Shown: in pieces, positions 32,024-40,579 of the stretch
How the letters are laid out: each line of letters opens with the position of its first letter
How positions within the stretch are numbered: position 1 is the stretch's first letter
Assembly (NCBI RefSeq): GCF_019710575.1
Contig: NZ_JAHWFK010000034.1
Coordinates: forward strand, 62,001-126,000
DNA: 64,000 bases
From: Paractinoplanes polyasparticus
Lineage (GTDB): Bacteria > Actinomycetota > Actinomycetes > Mycobacteriales > Micromonosporaceae
Direction of reading: 5' to 3'
Program-made: the position numbers and the translations under genes
Notes under the pieces: generated by a model
Told to the model about the DNA's origin: nothing
The model's input: the letters and a program-made list of their open reading frames with translations, nothing else
Databases searched by the model: none

Positions 32024-34177
32024 TTACTGGTTCGTGGGGAAGAAAACACGGCGCACGACACGCTCCGCGGCATGCCCGTCGTCGAGCGAACAGAAGCGCC
32101 TCCGGAAGCTCGCCCGCACCGCTGCGGCCGATTCGTCAGCGTACGACCCGTTCTGGAAGAGGCCGACCAGCGCCGCGTACTCGGTGGCGACTGCACCCGG
32201 CGGCTCGGCGAGTAGATCGAAGTACACGCCACGCACGTCGCGGTACACCGGCCAGTCGGGCGCGAAAATCACGATCGGCCGGTCCAGCACGGCGAAATCG
32301 AACATCGCCGACGAGTAGTCGGTGAGCAAAACGTCCGCCGCTAAGTAGAGATCCTCGACCACCGGGTGGTCCGAGACATCGACGACCGCCGCCCCCGAGG
32401 CGGGCTCGGCCGGGGTCGTGAAGTAGTGCTCGCGGACCAGCAGCGTCGAATCCGGCCCGAGCTCCTCGGCGAACCGTTCGGTGTCGAGCACCCGGCGCCC
32501 GCCCGGCAGCCACTCGCGGTGGGTGGGCATGTAGAGGACGACCCGCCGGCCGGCCGGGATGCCCAGCCGCTCCCGCGCCGCGGCGCTGTCCGCGGCCGTC
32601 GCGGTGGCCAGCCGGTCGTTGCGCGGATAGCCGACCTCGAGGGTCTCGTGGGAGCACGGATAGGCCGACTCCCACGCGACCGTGGTGAACGGGTTGGCGG
32701 TGACGCTGTAATCCCAGCGGTCCGCCCGCCGCATCTGCGCCTGGAAGTCCGGGTCCTTCACTCCGGCCGGATGGTCGGCCTGGTCGGCGCCCATCCTCTT
32801 GAGCGGGGTGCCGTGATGGGTCATGACGTGCGTGGTGCCGCGCCGCTTGACCATCCGGTTCGGCCAGTTCACGTTGTTGACCAGGTAGCGGGCCCGGGCG
32901 ATGGCGCGGTAGTAGGGCAGCGTGCCTGCCACCACGTGGTCGACGCCGGCCGGCATCGCCTTCGCGTACGGCTCGGCCACCACCCACACCGGTCGCAGGT
33001 GCGGCGCGAGCTCGGCCGCCTTGGCTGCGATCGCGGCCGGATTGCAGCTGACCCCGCGGAACCAGTACGCCCCGTACAGCGCGAGCGACTGGTCGACCGG
33101 CAGCCGCAACTGCACCCGGTAGTAGACCTGCCCGGCGGCCTGCCGGGTACGCCGTTTGACCCAACCGGCGGCCCGGCGCGCCAGCCGCTTGGCCCGGCGG
33201 GCCTGGCCGACCGCGAAGTCGAACACGCGCAGCGACCGGTAGGAACCGCCGGCCACCATGCGGTAGCGCACGCCCTCGGTCCGCGCGGGCAGGGGATAAC
33301 CGCCCGGCGGAAGGTGCGTCTTGTACATCTCGGACATCCGCCCGAAGAATCGGACCCGCGACTCCCGGGGCACCCGGGCGTCGTGCCGCAGCACCCGCAG
33401 GAAGTGCCAGATCATCCGCCGGAAGAGCAGGCCGCGCACCTCGTCGGTGGGCGAGGCGTACTTGGTGGCCAGGGCGAGCGCGTGCTCCCAGTGGTCGAAC
33501 ACCTCGAAATGCCGGTCACCGACGGTCCGGGTGATCGCACCGGTGCGCCGCTGCCGGTAGTGCACGCACGTACGGGGCAGGGTGCTGATCCGGGGCGCGG
33601 CCAGCATGACCGGGAACGAGAACGAGACGTCCTCGTACCAACCGGCCTCGAAGACGAAGCCGAGGCGCAGCAGGAACTCGCGCCGGACGACCTTGTTCCA
33701 CGCGACGTGCAGGATGTTGAGCACCTTGGGCCACTGCTCGACCGAGAAGACGTCGGGCGCCGCGGCAAGCGACTTGCGGGCCGTACCGGCCTGCACCCGG
33801 CCATCCCAGTGCACCCTGTCCCAGCCGACGATCAGCAGGTCGGCATCGGTCTCGCGCAGACGTTCGGCGGCCGCGTTCAGCGCGCCGTCGGAGAGCCAGT
33901 CGTCGGAGTCGACGAACCAGACGTACTCGCCGGTGGCGTGCTCCAGGCCCAGGTTGCGAGCGCGGCCCAGGCCGAGGTTCTCGGGGGCGGTCACCACGCG
34001 GACGCGGGGGTCGCGCGCGGCGTACTCGGCCAGGATCGCTCCGCTGTAGTCGGGCGAGCGGTCGTCGACGGCGACGATCTCGAAGTCGGTGAACGACTGG
34101 CTGAGCAGCGAGTCGAGGCACTGCCGCAGATATCCCTGCACCTTGTAGACCGGCAGGACGATGCTGAGGAAAGTCAC
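32024..34177 (-). CDS. Fused GT2 glycosyltransferase and CDP-glycerol glycerophosphotransferase (TagF-like)
   Basis: A 717-residue bifunctional enzyme. Residues 1-300 form a GT-A family 2 glycosyltransferase (FLSIVLPVYKVQGYLRQCL, then VDSDDW as the metal-binding DxD). The C-terminal 370 residues form the TagF/TagB-type polyol-phosphate polymerase domain (MTHHGTPLKRMG, VVLYMPTHRE, LLVREHYF, LLTDYSSAMFDFAVLDRPIVIF). It would glycosylate and extend wall teichoic acid or a related polymer from CDP-glycerol or CDP-ribitol. GTG 34177 overlaps the upstream CDP-alcohol transferase stop by 4 bases; a long open frame upstream of the start is only the shadow of that gene. Confidence 0.87.
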   Translation of the reverse strand: MTFLSIVLPVYKVQGYLRQCLDSLLSQSFTDFEIVAVDDRSPDYSGAILAEYAARDPRVRVVTAPENLGLGRARNLGLEHATGEYVWFVDSDDWLSDGALNAAAERLRETDADLLIVGWDRVHWDGRVQAGTARKSLAAAPDVFSVEQWPKVLNILHVAWNKVVRREFLLRLGFVFEAGWYEDVSFSFPVMLAAPRISTLPRTCVHYRQRRTGAITRTVGDRHFEVFDHWEHALALATKYASPTDEVRGLLFRRMIWHFLRVLRHDARVPRESRVRFFGRMSEMYKTHLPPGGYPLPARTEGVRYRMVAGGSYRSLRVFDFAVGQARRAKRLARRAAGWVKRRTRQAAGQVYYRVQLRLPVDQSLALYGAYWFRGVSCNPAAIAAKAAELAPHLRPVWVVAEPYAKAMPAGVDHVVAGTLPYYRAIARARYLVNNVNWPNRMVKRRGTTHVMTHHGTPLKRMGADQADHPAGVKDPDFQAQMRRADRWDYSVTANPFTTVAWESAYPCSHETLEVGYPRNDRLATATAADSAAARERLGIPAGRRVVLYMPTHREWLPGGRRVLDTERFAEELGPDSTLLVREHYFTTPAEPASGAAVVDVSDHPVVEDLYLAADVLLTDYSSAMFDFAVLDRPIVIFAPDWPVYRDVRGVYFDLLAEPPGAVATEYAALVGLFQNGSYADESAAAVRASFRRRFCSLDDGHAAERVVRRVFFPTNQ

Positions 34178-36024
34178 GGGCGGGTGCCACCTGTCCGCCA
34201 GTCGGCGATCGTGTTGACGAGGAACATGCCGCCGACCACCACGGTCAGCACCACCATGCCGTCGACCGCGATCCCGGCCAGCGCGCCCACGGTGAGCAGC
34301 ACGACCCGGCCGTCCCAGCCGAGCGGATCGCCCGTGGCGCGTCCGGTGGGCGCGCCCTTCTCCATCCGGGCGACCAGGTCGTAGTGGTGCAGGGTCAGCA
34401 TGAAGATCAGCAGGTAGACCACCGGCGTCGGCACCGAACCGGACAGTCCGACGGCCACCACGAAAAGGTATTCGGCGGCGCGCAGGGCGGCCGGGATCAG
34501 CCAGTCGAGCGGGCCGCCGTGCCGTGCCCGCGCCGGCAGCCCGGCGCCCAGCACGACCAGCGCCACCACGACCAGGGCCACCTTGGCCGGCGGCTCGATC
34601 CACCCGGCGAGCAGCGCCACGACCAGCACCAGGGCCGCAACGGCAGCCGTCGCCGCCACAGCGAGCGGGGCCGGCAGTTTGGCGCGCCCGATCAGCTCGC
34701 GCACCAGGAACCCGTCGTCGCGGAAACGGGCGGTGTCCACCTTGTCCAGCACACCGACCCGCATGCTCAGCGCCCGCAGGGACCGCAACCCCAGGGTGTA
34801 CGCCAGGGCGAAGAGCCCGCAGACGAGCGCGCCGGCCAGCGCGATCCGCCCGTTGCTGAAGATCGCCAGCACCGAGAGCAGCGCCCAGCGTTCGCCGATC
34901 GGGAAGACCACGATCCGCTTCAACCAGTACGCGACCGAGCCGGTGTCCCCCTGCACCCGGGTCGACGCCGCGCTCAGCCGGGCGCCGACACCACCGGCGG
35001 CCTGCGGGCGCGGGTGCGCGGTGGCCTCGTCGTGCAGCGCGCCGTACCAGGCGTCGGTCATGTGCCGCACGGTCTGCAGCACGATGGCGGCGATGGCGAG
35101 CGGCCAGGCGTACGGCAGTCCGATGCGCTCGGCCCCGGCGGCGAGCCCGGCATAGGCCGCGTACTCCTTCGCGCGGTCGGCCATCGTGTCGAGCCAGCCG
35201 CCGAACGCGCCGAACCGCCGCGTGTAGCGGGCCAGCTGCCCGTCCACGCAGTCGAGCACAAAGCCCAGGTAGAGCAGGATGCCGCCGGCGATCATGGCGG
35301 GCCGGGAGGCCTGCCAGAAGGCGAGCGCGGCCGCGACCGCGAACAGCACCGAGATCGCCGTGACGCCGCTCGGGGTCAGCCGCAGCCGAGCCGAGGCCTT
35401 GGTGACCCAGGGCGACCAGGTGCTCACGGCGTACGTGGTGAAGAAGTCGTCCTTCTCCTTCACGGCCATGCGCAGCCTTGCCTTGTCCTCGTCGACCGCG
35501 GCGACCTCGGCCCGGACCCGGGCGAGTTCGGCGGCGTCGTGCACCAGGCCGGCCCGCAGCAGGCGCAACGGCGTGGCGACGGGCACCAGACCCGTTTCGA
35601 GCAGCGCGGGCAGCAGGTCGGGGCGGTCGGCCACCTCGGCCAGCACCGGCAGGTCGGCCGGCGCGACCCACATCGCGCCGCCGTAGCGCACGGTTCCCGG
35701 GCCGTCGGTTGCCGGCAGCACCTTGCCGCGGTCGTCGCGCAGATCGCCGTCCGGGTCGGGCACGACCAGGGCGGTGGTGCGGCCGGCGGGCTCCGTGGCC
35801 AGCATCCACAGCAGACTGGGGTGCGCGACCAGATTGCCGGCGCAGATGAGGACACCCTCGTGCGACTGCCGCGCCCGCTCGACCACCACCGGCAAAGCCG
35901 ACGGGCCGGTCTCGACCGCGCTCGCGCCGGCCGCCCGCAGGGCGCCGGAGAGCTCCCCGACGAGCTGGGCCGAATCGGCGGGATCGAGAGTGGTGCCGGC
36001 GCTGATCAGTACGGCCAGCGTCAC
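34174..36024 (-). CDS. CDP-alcohol phosphatidyltransferase with N-terminal nucleotidyltransferase-like domain
   Basis: A 616-residue membrane protein. The first 190 residues are soluble and look like a degenerate nucleotidyltransferase or glycosyltransferase-A domain (conserved hydrophobic strand pattern, GGAMWVAPADL). The CDP-alcohol phosphotransferase signature follows and is complete: DG-QL-AR, 8 residues, G-GWL-D-TMA-D. Several further membrane helices extend to the C-terminus, unusually many for the family. It is coupled to the GT2-TagF gene, so it may start or prime a teichoic acid or inositol/polyol-phosphate lipid. AAGGAGG is present but 15 bases before GTG 36024. Substrate unknown. 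Confidence 0.82.
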   Translation of the reverse strand: MTLAVLISAGTTLDPADSAQLVGELSGALRAAGASAVETGPSALPVVVERARQSHEGVLICAGNLVAHPSLLWMLATEPAGRTTALVVPDPDGDLRDDRGKVLPATDGPGTVRYGGAMWVAPADLPVLAEVADRPDLLPALLETGLVPVATPLRLLRAGLVHDAAELARVRAEVAAVDEDKARLRMAVKEKDDFFTTYAVSTWSPWVTKASARLRLTPSGVTAISVLFAVAAALAFWQASRPAMIAGGILLYLGFVLDCVDGQLARYTRRFGAFGGWLDTMADRAKEYAAYAGLAAGAERIGLPYAWPLAIAAIVLQTVRHMTDAWYGALHDEATAHPRPQAAGGVGARLSAASTRVQGDTGSVAYWLKRIVVFPIGERWALLSVLAIFSNGRIALAGALVCGLFALAYTLGLRSLRALSMRVGVLDKVDTARFRDDGFLVRELIGRAKLPAPLAVAATAAVAALVLVVALLAGWIEPPAKVALVVVALVVLGAGLPARARHGGPLDWLIPAALRAAEYLFVVAVGLSGSVPTPVVYLLIFMLTLHHYDLVARMEKGAPTGRATGDPLGWDGRVVLLTVGALAGIAVDGMVVLTVVVGGMFLVNTIADWRTGGTRP

Positions 36025-36250
36025 CGGGAAGTCACCGTGTGCCTCCTTGGCGGCCTGTGGCGCGCGGGGTAGCGCCCGAAGAGCCGGAAATCGGCACCCA
36101 GGTTAACAGCGGAGAGTACGGGGGTACGGGTCACCCTTACGGGAGCCAGCACGCCCTTCTCCACCTGGGGACCGAGGGCGGACGGTCACCGCGCCCTTAC
36201 CGTCGAAGTAGAGCCGGCAAGCAGCCGGAACTCATGTGTGAAGGAGTGAA

Positions 36251-36439
36251 GTGACAGTGACTCGCCGTCTCGCTCGCCCCCGGGACAATCGCTGGATCGC
36301 CGGTGTCTGCTCCGGGCTGGCCCGCCGCTTCGGCGTGTCGCCCGGCATCATGCGGCTGATCTTCGTGGTCTCCTGCCTGCTTCCCGGTCCGCAGATCCTG
36401 ATCTACATCATCCTCTGGGCTCTGCTGCCCAACGAGTGA
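36251..36439 (+). CDS. Small PspC-domain membrane protein
   Basis: A 62-residue protein consisting only of a PspC domain: RRLARPRDNRWIAGVCSGLARRFGVSPGIMRLIF then a hydrophobic helix and LPNE at the C-terminus. Such short PspC proteins are common in actinobacteria and presumed to sense envelope stress. GTG 36251 follows AAGGAG; GTG 36257 gives nearly the same product. It stands alone on its strand. Confidence 0.88.
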   Translation: MTVTRRLARPRDNRWIAGVCSGLARRFGVSPGIMRLIFVVSCLLPGPQILIYIILWALLPNE

Positions 36440-36553
36440 CCGCACGCGGCGCCCGGCCGGCCACCCCCGGCCGCGGCCGCCGCGCACGACCCACCGGGCG
36501 CCGCTGCCCCCGCCCCCGGAACGGCGGCGCCCGGTGCAACCTCACACACACAA

Positions 36554-36587
36554 AGCCGCCCGGCGCCTTTCCTGGCACCGGGCGGCT
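36554..36587. terminator. Hairpin terminator between PspC and DUF4230 genes
   Basis: AGCCGCCCGG and CCGGGCGGCT at the ends (36554-36563, 36578-36587) pair, extended by GC pairs after one mismatch, with a loop rich in T. It serves the convergent genes on both strands; the minus-strand side is followed by TTTGTGTGTG. Confidence 0.75.
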
Positions 36588-36605
36588 CCTGCGATCAACG
36601 ACCGC

Positions 36606-37406
36606 TCACGGACTGCCGAAGGTCACGGTCACGGTCGAGTAGCCCAGCCGCGTGAAGAGGCTCTCGAGCATGCTCTCCGTGTTCTGTTTGGCGCGCTCGT
36701 CGAGGCCGCTGGCCCGGGCGGCCTCGGTAATGCGCTGCTGGGCCAGCGCGTACACCTGCTGCTGCTTGCCGGGGTCGCTCTTGAACGCGTCGCCGAAGCG
36801 GTTCAACAGGCCCCGCTCCTCGGCCACGACGTAGCTCTTCTGCAGGTCGAGGTTGGCCGTGCCCTGCTGCGGGGGCGGCAGCGTGATGGTCACCGTGTTC
36901 TTGTCGTTGTCGATCTGGAGCGCCTTGTCGGAGAGGGAGCCGAACTCGACGTACTGCTCGACGGTGCCCGAGCCGACGAACAGCGTGCGGCGGTTGACCA
37001 GGAAGTCGGGGATGTTCTCCTTGTTCTCCTGCAGGTCGACGATGACCTGGAAGGTGCCGTCGGCCGCCACGTAGCGGCTGAGGTCGCGCATCGACTGCAG
37101 CAGCACGGGCTGGCTGCGGTCGGTCGTCTGGTCGGAGAACGGGTTGTCGAAGCCGGGCAGCACGTTGACCGCGCGCAGACCGAGGCAGGCCGCGACCATG
37201 AGCGCGAAGACGAAGAACGTGAAGATCAGCAGGCGGGCGAAGCCGCTGATCCTGGACGCGGGCTGCTCAGGCCCGGCCGGTGGCGGCGCGGGCTCGGCTG
37301 ACGGCGGCTCGGCCGACGGCGGCAGGGCCGGATATTCGCGTGTCGGCTCGCCCACGCCGTCGCGCGCGGAGACATCGGAGGAGACATCTTCCGGAGACTT
37401 GGCCAT
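36606..37406 (-). CDS. DUF4230 domain-containing membrane-anchored protein
   Basis: A 266-residue protein with a Pro-rich N-terminal cytoplasmic stretch, one membrane helix (LLIFTFFVFALMVAACLGL), and an extracytoplasmic DUF4230 domain (SMRDLSRYVAADGTFQVIVDLQENKENIPDF, then NTVTITLPPP). The family is widespread and its function is not known. It lies downstream of the acyl-CoA dehydrogenase operon on the opposite side of a short spacer, with its own start ATG. Confidence 0.82.
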   Translation of the reverse strand: MAKSPEDVSSDVSARDGVGEPTREYPALPPSAEPPSAEPAPPPAGPEQPASRISGFARLLIFTFFVFALMVAACLGLRAVNVLPGFDNPFSDQTTDRSQPVLLQSMRDLSRYVAADGTFQVIVDLQENKENIPDFLVNRRTLFVGSGTVEQYVEFGSLSDKALQIDNDKNTVTITLPPPQQGTANLDLQKSYVVAEERGLLNRFGDAFKSDPGKQQQVYALAQQRITEAARASGLDERAKQNTESMLESLFTRLGYSTVTVTFGSP

Positions 37407-37458
37407 GAGCTCACGGTACGAGGGGGGTGCGACATTCGCAGCCTCACCGGTTTCCGCT

Positions 37459-37478
37459 GCCGGCCACCGCCGGCCGGC
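37459..37478 (-). terminator. Short GC-rich hairpin after the acyl-CoA dehydrogenase operon
   Basis: GCCGGCC (37459-37465) pairs with GGCCGGC (37472-37478) across 6 bases, just beyond the stop of the last operon gene. It has no T-run, so the call is weak. Confidence 0.35.
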
Positions 37479-37483
37479 TCAGC

Positions 37484-38650
37484 TCACGCGAAAGCGTTCA
37501 ATCCGGTCAGCTTCTGGCCGATGACCAGCTGATGGATCTCGGAAGTTCCCTCGTAGGTGAGAACGCTCTCGAGATTGTTCGCATGGCGCATGACGGGATA
37601 TTCCCCACTGATCCCGTTGCCGCCCAAAATCGTCCGGCAGGTGCGGGCGATGGCGATCGCCTCCCGCACGTTGTTGAGCTTGCCCACGCTGACCTGCTCG
37701 GGTCGCAGCGCCCCGGCCGAGTCGCGCAGCCGGCCCAGGTGCAGTGCGAGCAGGTAGCCCTTCTGCAGCTCGAGCGACATGTCGGCCAGCTTGGCCTGGG
37801 TGAGCTGGAAGCCGCCGATCGGCCGGCCGAACTGCTCGCGCGTGGTCGCGTAGTCGATCGCGACCCGCAGGCAGTCGCGCGCCGCCCCCATCGAGCCCCA
37901 GATGATGCCGAAGCGGGCCTCGGTCAGGCACGACAGCGGCGCCTTGAGGCCGCGCGCCTCGGGCAGCCGCGCGCTCTCGGGCAGCCGCACGCCGTCCAGC
38001 GTGATCTCGCCCGTGCTCGAGGCCCGGAGGGACATCTTGTTCTTGATCTCGCGGGCCGAGAAGCCGGGGGTGTCGGTCGGCACGGCGAAGCCGAACACGC
38101 CCTCCTCACCCCGGGCCCAGATCACCGCGACGTCGGCCAGCGGCGCATTCGTGATCCACATCTTGCCGCCGTCGAGCACCCAGTCGGCGCCGTCGCGCCG
38201 GGCCCGGGTGGACATGTTGGCCGGGTCGGAGCCGTGGTCGGGCTCGGTCAGGCCGAAGCAGCCGATCAGCTCGCCGGCCGCCATACCGGGCAGCCAGCGC
38301 TGCTTCTGCTCCTCCGAGCCGTACTTCCAGATCGCGTACATGGCCAGCGAGCCCTGCACGCTGACCAGCGACCGGACCCCGGAGTCGGCTGCCTCGAGCT
38401 CCAGGCAGGCCAGTCCGTAGGAGACGGCGGACGCACCGGCGCAGCCGTAGCCGGTCAGGTGCATGCCGAGGAGGCCGAGCTTGCCGAATTCGAGGGCCAG
38501 CTCGCGTACGGGAACCTTGCCGTCCTCGTACCAGCCGGCGACGTGCGGGCGGACCTTGTCGTCGGCGACCCGGCGCACGACGGCCCGGATGTCGCGCTCC
38601 TCGTCGTTCAGCAGCGTGTCGAGATCGAGCAGATCGAGGGGCGCGACCAT
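37484..38650 (-). CDS. Acyl-CoA dehydrogenase, glutaryl-CoA dehydrogenase-like
   Basis: A 388-residue flavoprotein. FGLTEPDHGSDPANM, KMWITNAPLADVAVIWA, and YEGTSEIHQLVIGQ near the C-terminus mark the acyl-CoA dehydrogenase family, with the Glu of YEGT as the catalytic base. Spacing and the EPDHGSDP motif resemble the GcdH subgroup that oxidises and decarboxylates glutaryl-CoA. ATG 38650 overlaps the upstream stop by one base (TGATG), so the gene is translationally coupled. It is the last gene of the pdxH operon. The exact substrate is inferred. Confidence 0.88.
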   Translation of the reverse strand: MVAPLDLLDLDTLLNDEERDIRAVVRRVADDKVRPHVAGWYEDGKVPVRELALEFGKLGLLGMHLTGYGCAGASAVSYGLACLELEAADSGVRSLVSVQGSLAMYAIWKYGSEEQKQRWLPGMAAGELIGCFGLTEPDHGSDPANMSTRARRDGADWVLDGGKMWITNAPLADVAVIWARGEEGVFGFAVPTDTPGFSAREIKNKMSLRASSTGEITLDGVRLPESARLPEARGLKAPLSCLTEARFGIIWGSMGAARDCLRVAIDYATTREQFGRPIGGFQLTQAKLADMSLELQKGYLLALHLGRLRDSAGALRPEQVSVGKLNNVREAIAIARTCRTILGGNGISGEYPVMRHANNLESVLTYEGTSEIHQLVIGQKLTGLNAFA

Positions 38651-38943
38651 CACTCGACGACCAGCACCCGCGCGTGGATCTGGTTGCGCTGCTGCAGCGC
38701 CGCCCGCAGCGCGCGGTGCAGGCCGTCCTCGAGGTAGAGGTGACCGTGGTATTCGACGACGTGCGGGAAGAGGTCGCCGTAGAACGTCGAATCCTCGGCC
38801 AGCAGCTTGTCGAGGGCGAGCTCGCGCTTCGTCGTGATCAGGTCGGCCAGCCGGATCGGCCTCGGCGGGATCTCGGCCCACGCCTTGAGGGTCGTGTGAT
38901 GGTCGGGATAGGGAGCGCCGTCCCGGACCGCCTTGAAGATCAC
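38650..38943 (-). CDS. Small conserved actinobacterial protein, ParB-like motif
   Basis: A 97-residue protein (MIFKAVRDGAPYPDHH) containing YHGHLYLEDGLHRALRAALQQR, which resembles the ParB/sulfiredoxin-type motif with DGxHRxxA. GTG 38943 follows GAGAGGGGG. Function unknown. It is coupled to the following acyl-CoA dehydrogenase gene by a TGATG overlap and follows the nitroreductase gene after 58 bases. Confidence 0.7.
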   Translation of the reverse strand: MIFKAVRDGAPYPDHHTTLKAWAEIPPRPIRLADLITTKRELALDKLLAEDSTFYGDLFPHVVEYHGHLYLEDGLHRALRAALQQRNQIHARVLVVE

Positions 38944-39001
38944 GGCCGATCCCCCTCTCCGAACTGTTCGCGAATTCGCTGCCAGCCTAGCCCGGCTCCG
39001 G

Positions 39002-39649
39002 TCACTCGGAAGCCTTCGGCGTCGCGGCCCATCGGCCATGATGCACCACGTCGTCCACCGGCCGGTGTCCGCGTTTGAGTGACGGAGACCTCTTGTCCGG
39101 TGCCCGATAGCCGACGGTCAGGGTGCCGATCGGCGTGTATTCGGCCGGCACCCCGAAAGCGTCCTTGAAGGTCTGCACGGTCGGCACCGGGATGCCGAAG
39201 AAGCACGACGCCAGCTCCTCGTTGACCGCGCTGAGGTGCATGAGCAGCGCGGCGAATCCGGTGTCGATGTCCCAGTACGGCACCGGCCAGTGCGACTCGC
39301 TGCGGTCGGTCCAGCCCTTGTCGGGCTGGGCGTAACGCTCGAGATAGGCCGACTTGTTGGACAGGCACACGATGATCGCCGGGGCGGTCCGCATCCGGGT
39401 GAGCCAGTCGCCCTTCCACGCCTCGTCGGTCTTGGCGTCGCCCAGGTCGCCCTCGGTCGTCGACTCCCAGTAGAGGTCGCGGTCCTTCTGCTCGGTGAGC
39501 ACCAGGAAGCCCCAGCCCTGCGAGAAACCGGCGCTGGGCGCCCGTAGTCCGTGCTGGACCACCTTGTCGAGGAGCTCGGCCGGCACCGGGCGGTCGGGGT
39601 CGTAGCTGCGGATCATCCGCCGCCGGCGGACCACCTCGTCGAACTCCAT
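39002..39649 (-). CDS. Nitroreductase family FMN-dependent oxidoreductase
   Basis: A 215-residue nitroreductase fold: VVRRRRMIRSYDPDRPVPAELL at the N-terminus (FMN phosphate-binding Arg residues), LRAPSAGFSQGWGFLVL, and IGTLTVGYRAPDKRS near the end. It would reduce nitro, quinone or flavin substrates with NAD(P)H. ATG 39649 overlaps the aldose epimerase stop by one base. Substrate unknown. Confidence 0.87.
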   Translation of the reverse strand: MEFDEVVRRRRMIRSYDPDRPVPAELLDKVVQHGLRAPSAGFSQGWGFLVLTEQKDRDLYWESTTEGDLGDAKTDEAWKGDWLTRMRTAPAIIVCLSNKSAYLERYAQPDKGWTDRSESHWPVPYWDIDTGFAALLMHLSAVNEELASCFFGIPVPTVQTFKDAFGVPAEYTPIGTLTVGYRAPDKRSPSLKRGHRPVDDVVHHGRWAATPKASE

Positions 39650-40569
39650 CAGCCCTTGATCCCCCACGAGGCCGTCCAGCGCTCGCCCGGCGCCAGCACG
39701 ATCAGGTCGCGGCCGGTGCGGAAGGCGTCGGGCGGGCAGGTCATCGGCTCGATCGCCACCGAGCGGCGGAACCGCTCGCCGTGCAGGGTGTCGCCCGTGA
39801 AGACCTGCCAGTACTTGAACTTGTCGTCGGCCCAGACCACGACCTTGCGGTCGGCGGACGGGTCGGCGATGGTCACCTCGGTGATGCCGTCGGCGTCGTG
39901 GATGATGTCGCCGAACGTGGTGTCGAGCACCAGGTCACCGATCTTGCGGGGCTCGGTGAAGTCGTACTCCGTGCCGGCCACCGCGTTGGCGCCGATCGGC
40001 AGCAGGCGGGCGTCGGCGACGATGCGCTTGCGGCCCGGCACGTGCAGCAGCGTGTCGTTCACGCTGACCCCGGCCAGCTGAACGTACGGGTGCACCGAGT
40101 AGCCCCACGGGGCGTCGTCCGACGAGTTGTTCACGACCGCCTGGTCGCAGCGCAGGCCCGCGGCCGAGACCGACCAGGTCGTCCGCAGGGTCAGCCACCA
40201 CGGGTAACCGATCTGGGCCGGCAGCTCGTACTCGAGGGTCACGGCCGACGCGCTCTGCTCGACCAGCGTCCAGCGGCTCCAGTTGACCAGGCCGTGGATG
40301 GCGTTGTTGCGGGCCGGCTCGGTCAGCGAGAGCTGGTACTTCTGCTCCTCGAAGGTGTACTGCCCGTCGCGGATGCGGTTGGGCCACGGGGCCAGGATCT
40401 GGCCGGCCGAGGCCGGGGAGAGCTCGTCCACCTCGAAGCCGTCGAGCACCGCCACGTCGCCGGCGGAATAGCCGCGGAGCGTGCCGCCGACCTCCACGAC
40501 GACGGCGCTCTGCCCGTCCGCCTCGATGGACCACTGGGTGCCGGACTTCGCGGCAACGACACTCGTCAT
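39649..40569 (-). CDS. Aldose 1-epimerase family protein (GalM-like)
   Basis: A 306-residue beta-sandwich protein with the family residues: NNAIHGLVNW and YSVHPYVQL (catalytic and binding His), and VAIEPMTCPPDAF (Glu base). It interconverts sugar anomers such as alpha- and beta-galactose or glucose. It lies 10 bases after the MFS gene and is coupled to the nitroreductase gene. No other galactose gene is adjacent. Confidence 0.9.
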   Translation of the reverse strand: MTSVVAAKSGTQWSIEADGQSAVVVEVGGTLRGYSAGDVAVLDGFEVDELSPASAGQILAPWPNRIRDGQYTFEEQKYQLSLTEPARNNAIHGLVNWSRWTLVEQSASAVTLEYELPAQIGYPWWLTLRTTWSVSAAGLRCDQAVVNNSSDDAPWGYSVHPYVQLAGVSVNDTLLHVPGRKRIVADARLLPIGANAVAGTEYDFTEPRKIGDLVLDTTFGDIIHDADGITEVTIADPSADRKVVVWADDKFKYWQVFTGDTLHGERFRRSVAIEPMTCPPDAFRTGRDLIVLAPGERWTASWGIKG

Positions 40570-40579
40570 GGCTTGGACA

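Noticed and set aside
32024..35809. A single 1261-codon open frame spanning the TagF and CDP-alcohol genes
   Set aside because: The part upstream of 34177 has Arg/Ala/Gly-rich shadow composition and overlaps a well-supported membrane enzyme in another frame; the domain starts at GTG 34177.
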